Below, piece by piece: positions 60,969 through 64,000 of a stretch of 64,000 bases of DNA. This DNA is from Casuarius casuarius. Lineage: Eukaryota; Chordata; Aves; Casuariiformes; Casuariidae. The translations under genes were made by a program, and so were the position numbers. Under the pieces are notes generated by a model. It was given only the letters and a program-made list of their open reading frames with translations, did no database searches and was not told the DNA's origin. The stretch is taken from NCBI GenBank assembly GCA_003342895.1, contig PTFA01000011.1:1942629-2006628 (forward strand), read 5' to 3'. Positions within the stretch are counted from its first letter, which is position 1, and every line of letters begins with the position of its first letter.

Positions 60969-63900
60969 TAAACAATAGGATAACTAAGAAAGAGGCCAAT
61001 CAGCAGACAGCAGAATAAAGGTATAACATCGAAGCTGCAGGACTGCAGTAATTTCAGTAGCAAGCCCACAAGAGCATTTGTAAGGTGAAATCACAGGCTA
61101 GGTTCTGTGTCATCCATACGACAAAGCTATGCAGAAGTAGAGATACAAGTTGATTGTGGTCTCTGGTAGGTTCCCCCTGACAAAGTGTTTCCATTGGAGT
61201 TAGTCTTTCTAGAAAACATGCAGTTTTTAGACTCCGCCAAGAAGATACCTGGCATGAATCAGGTCCCTGGCAGGTGTAAATTAGATCTATTGACTTTACA
61301 TTGTCTTAGTGAATTTTACACTAGTTGAAGACAAAAACTTCTGTTTCTCTGCCATACAAATCTAACAGCTTTACAAAATTTCTCATAGAAAATACGTATG
61401 TGTGTGTGCGCATGTGTGTATTGTGGATACTATTTGCACTTCTTAGGGAATTATCTGACTCAAGGTAATTCAGCTATTTCAGGCATCTTTATAATGGAGT
61501 GTAAAGAAGACTCTTGCAGTTGCAAGACATTGGATAGAAAGGTGTTCCCGTGCCTTAGTAAGAGGAGAAAACACTGGCTAAGAAATTATTCAATTTGTCA
61601 TTCCTCCCTCCAGTTGCATGCACAGCAGAAAAATGGCATTTCTAAGGGAAGCTTAAAAATAAGAGCTCTTCAATGCTTAATTATTAAAAAGCAGATTGTT
61701 AGGCCAGAATTCTGATAACTGTAATTTGAAGCCATCTGTCTGACATAGTTCATCCTATCATTAAATTCTTCCTGAAAATTGTTACGTTCTTCAAAAACAA
61801 GATAAAGTAATGAACTGATAGGATGAAAGGAAAGGAAGGTATAATTAAACCTCTTCAAATATACTCAGACCCAGAATGGGTAACATGTATATAGTATTCA
61901 AGATAACCAAACCCTGCAGTCAAATCGACAAGCCATGTGCACAGTGCTTCATGAATCACTGATGCAGTCATTGTTCAAGAAAGGAGGAAGACAGCAGTCT
62001 TCAAAACAGTGAAGTAGTGAGCAGCAGGTAAAAATAAAAAATAATGTAAATAACAAAACTATGTTAACACGTTAGGCAAGCAGAATATACCTAGCAATTA
62101 AGGTGCAATCAAAAATGTGGGGTGCTTAGTTTCTCCAGTGGTATGAAATATTGCCACCTGATAAGGTACTACTATGGAGGTTCTACTAACAGATGTTATA
62201 AAGAACGAAGACAGTGATTTTTTTCTCCTGCATCTAGAAGATGGTATTTGACAGAATTCATTAACACTGAGGCACTACTGCAATAATGTTTCAGAATGAA
62301 GATTATCATTAGGACAATGAAAAGCATGAGTAAAAAAGTATGAGTTATACACATATGAACACAGGCATATATATGTACACCCCCCNCACACACCAGATGT
62401 ACAAATAGTTTTGTACAGTAGTTTTTTAATCATTTCAGCCCTTGTCAGTCTTGTGGGAATAAATTTTTGTTTTCTCAGGTAAACAAAGAATTCACATGCT
62501 CATCCTCATACGTGAACATGCTATAGCAAAACAATACAGATCTACAATGGTCATCGGAAGTGCTTACCTCCATCTACGAAGTTCTCAGACAAATTAGAGA
62601 ACAGATACAATTCTGGGTATGACCACATACACTTACAATGGTGATCATAAAAGAAAGACAGGTTGTTGAGCGAAAATCATTTTCCTACTATGTTTGTTGA
62701 TATGTGTCACAAATGAAAAAAGTCAGAAATGATAAATCAAACATACAACAAGAAAAACTCATGCAACAAAAATTCTAATAGAAACAGAAGACCAGTTCCA
62801 AGTGTGCCCTACTGAAATATTAAATCCACTTCCTCGAAAAATGAGTCTATTATTTGATGGTGGGGAGCAGGTTTCTTGCAAAGATTGTGAGAAGAGTAAG
62901 TCTGCCAAGAAGTACAGAAGAAAATCATAGAAATGTTACTTTATTAAATGTCTGATTTACAAGGTTACTGGACTTTTTTAAAACAGAATCTTTGAATGTA
63001 TGAAAACTTCCTTCTTATAGAGGGGAAAAGGTGGTGACATTAAAAATATTTATTACATATTATGTATAAAATATGTAATGGAGATTATGTCTAAAATAAA
63101 ATACTTTTGTTTGTGAACATTCAACACTGATATTTCTTGATACTACATGCTTTCTTAATCCAACTCCTTTATTTATGACCTATCTGTAGAAATAATACCT
63201 TTATTAATAGCAAGATGATTTAGTTTTCAAATCAGTTCATTCCTCCTTCTTTCTGAGATGGCTAATGAGTTTCTAGAACAATAGTGATTGTTTTGAAAGC
63301 AGTGGGAGTTGCACAGTGTTGTGTATTTTGATTTTATATCTGGACTATAAACATAGATTGCNTCTGAATGCAACCTCTGAAATGTTAGTCACCAAAATCT
63401 CTCATTCAAGAAAATGAGATATTAATGCCTTTGAAACCTCTCAAGATAAGATCCGATGCTATTTTTGTCTTGGGACACATTCAAGTTAGAGGCCTTGCAC
63501 GTGAACACATTGGAAGCCCGTTAACAGTAGTCTCCGAAATTATTTGTCTGGTGAGAGTTATAAAATCCAGAGGGCAATTTGGACTGGTTTTAGGGATGAC
63601 TCGGAAATCAAAGCAAAACTCAGCAATTCAAATGCAAGCTGAATGGCATTTCTGTCCTAACTGAAGTGAAGATTAAAATAATAAAACTTACTCTCACGTC
63701 TGAAGCTTGACAATTGTCTAAATTGAAGAATTAAGGCATTTTGTTTTCTCTGTAAACTATTTTTTCCCATCAGAAGCAACTCCCTAAATCTTTTAGACCA
63801 GAACTAAAACATGCATTTTAAGTATTTTCCAGTGAGCTGAAAAGCATTGATTTTAGTTTTTTTTCAAGAGTCTTTGTTCCAGAATGTTACTTCCAAACCA

Positions 63901-64000
63901 AAGTAAGTAGGAGTCTACCCTAAGCTAGTTGCACTTTAGCTGCATTTTATATACAGTAGGCTTTAGATTAACCTTATTTATGCTATTGAGGCTACTACTA
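60969..64000. other. unannotated AT-rich non-coding DNA
   Basis: No gene is supported. Short simple patches are a TGTGTGTGCGCATGTGTGTA run near 61398-61417 and a C-rich/CA-rich spot with an N at 62386. The 105-codon frame at 61398-61715 starts in the TG run and has no recognisable domain. Confidence 0.5.

Noticed and set aside
60824..61018. 64-codon Tyr/Ile-rich open frame
   Set aside because: It is a translation of the TG/TA/TATC microsatellite.

Overview
This window looks like vertebrate nuclear DNA, most likely from a bird (or another archosaur or turtle). The base for this is the repeats: the identifiable elements are 5'-truncated CR1 LINE fragments ending in the ATTCTRTG-like 3' motif, plus one retroviral solo LTR. 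I saw no Alu, L1 or other mammalian young repeats. The DNA is AT-rich, has no CpG island, and is dominated by intergenic or deep intronic sequence. I found no gene I can name, no tRNA or rRNA, no CRISPR array and no bacterial-style operon. Nearly all short open frames look like chance readings of non-coding DNA or antisense readings of CR1.

Layout. Positions 1-30 kb are almost featureless: a CT-rich microsatellite (2.1 kb), a possible MIR-like SINE relic (7.9 kb), a weak protein-like fossil frame with several stops (9.8-10.4 kb), a TCCTG pentamer array (16.6 kb), a nested hairpin (18.6 kb) and homopolymer runs. From 30 to 41 kb there is an old CR1 tail, then four exon-like segments on the plus strand (33283-33412, 38179-38246, 40330-40402, 40995-41108). 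These join in a compatible reading phase and finish with a stop codon and an AATAAA signal. They could be a small unrecognised gene, a lncRNA or coincidence. The same interval has two tRNA-SINE-like relics, an AT-rich stretch resembling conserved non-coding DNA (34.0-34.6 kb) and an octamer-plus-TATA motif pair (36.8 kb). Positions 41-50 kb are quiet except for a TG microsatellite and three exon-like segments at 48.1-49.0 kb that do not join in phase with one another.

The most repeat-rich part is 50-58.2 kb. It holds an old CR1 body fragment (50.97-51.28 kb), a perfect 9-bp-arm palindrome centred on an AP-1-type site (51.68 kb), a proline/serine-rich open frame (52.2-52.5 kb), a clear CR1 copy with an internal deletion (54.09-54.66 kb), a T21 run (55.38 kb), a complete 435-bp solo LTR on the minus strand with a 4-bp target duplication (55505-55939), and a second clear CR1 copy (57.78-58.19 kb). 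The last 6 kb hold a compound TG/TA/TATC microsatellite (60.85 kb) and otherwise nothing recognisable.

The best-supported features are the solo LTR, the CR1 copies and the simple repeats. The exon-like chain is the most interesting lead, but it is an inference from splice signals and reading phase alone. Isolated single N bases scattered through the window look like uncertain base calls rather than assembly gaps.
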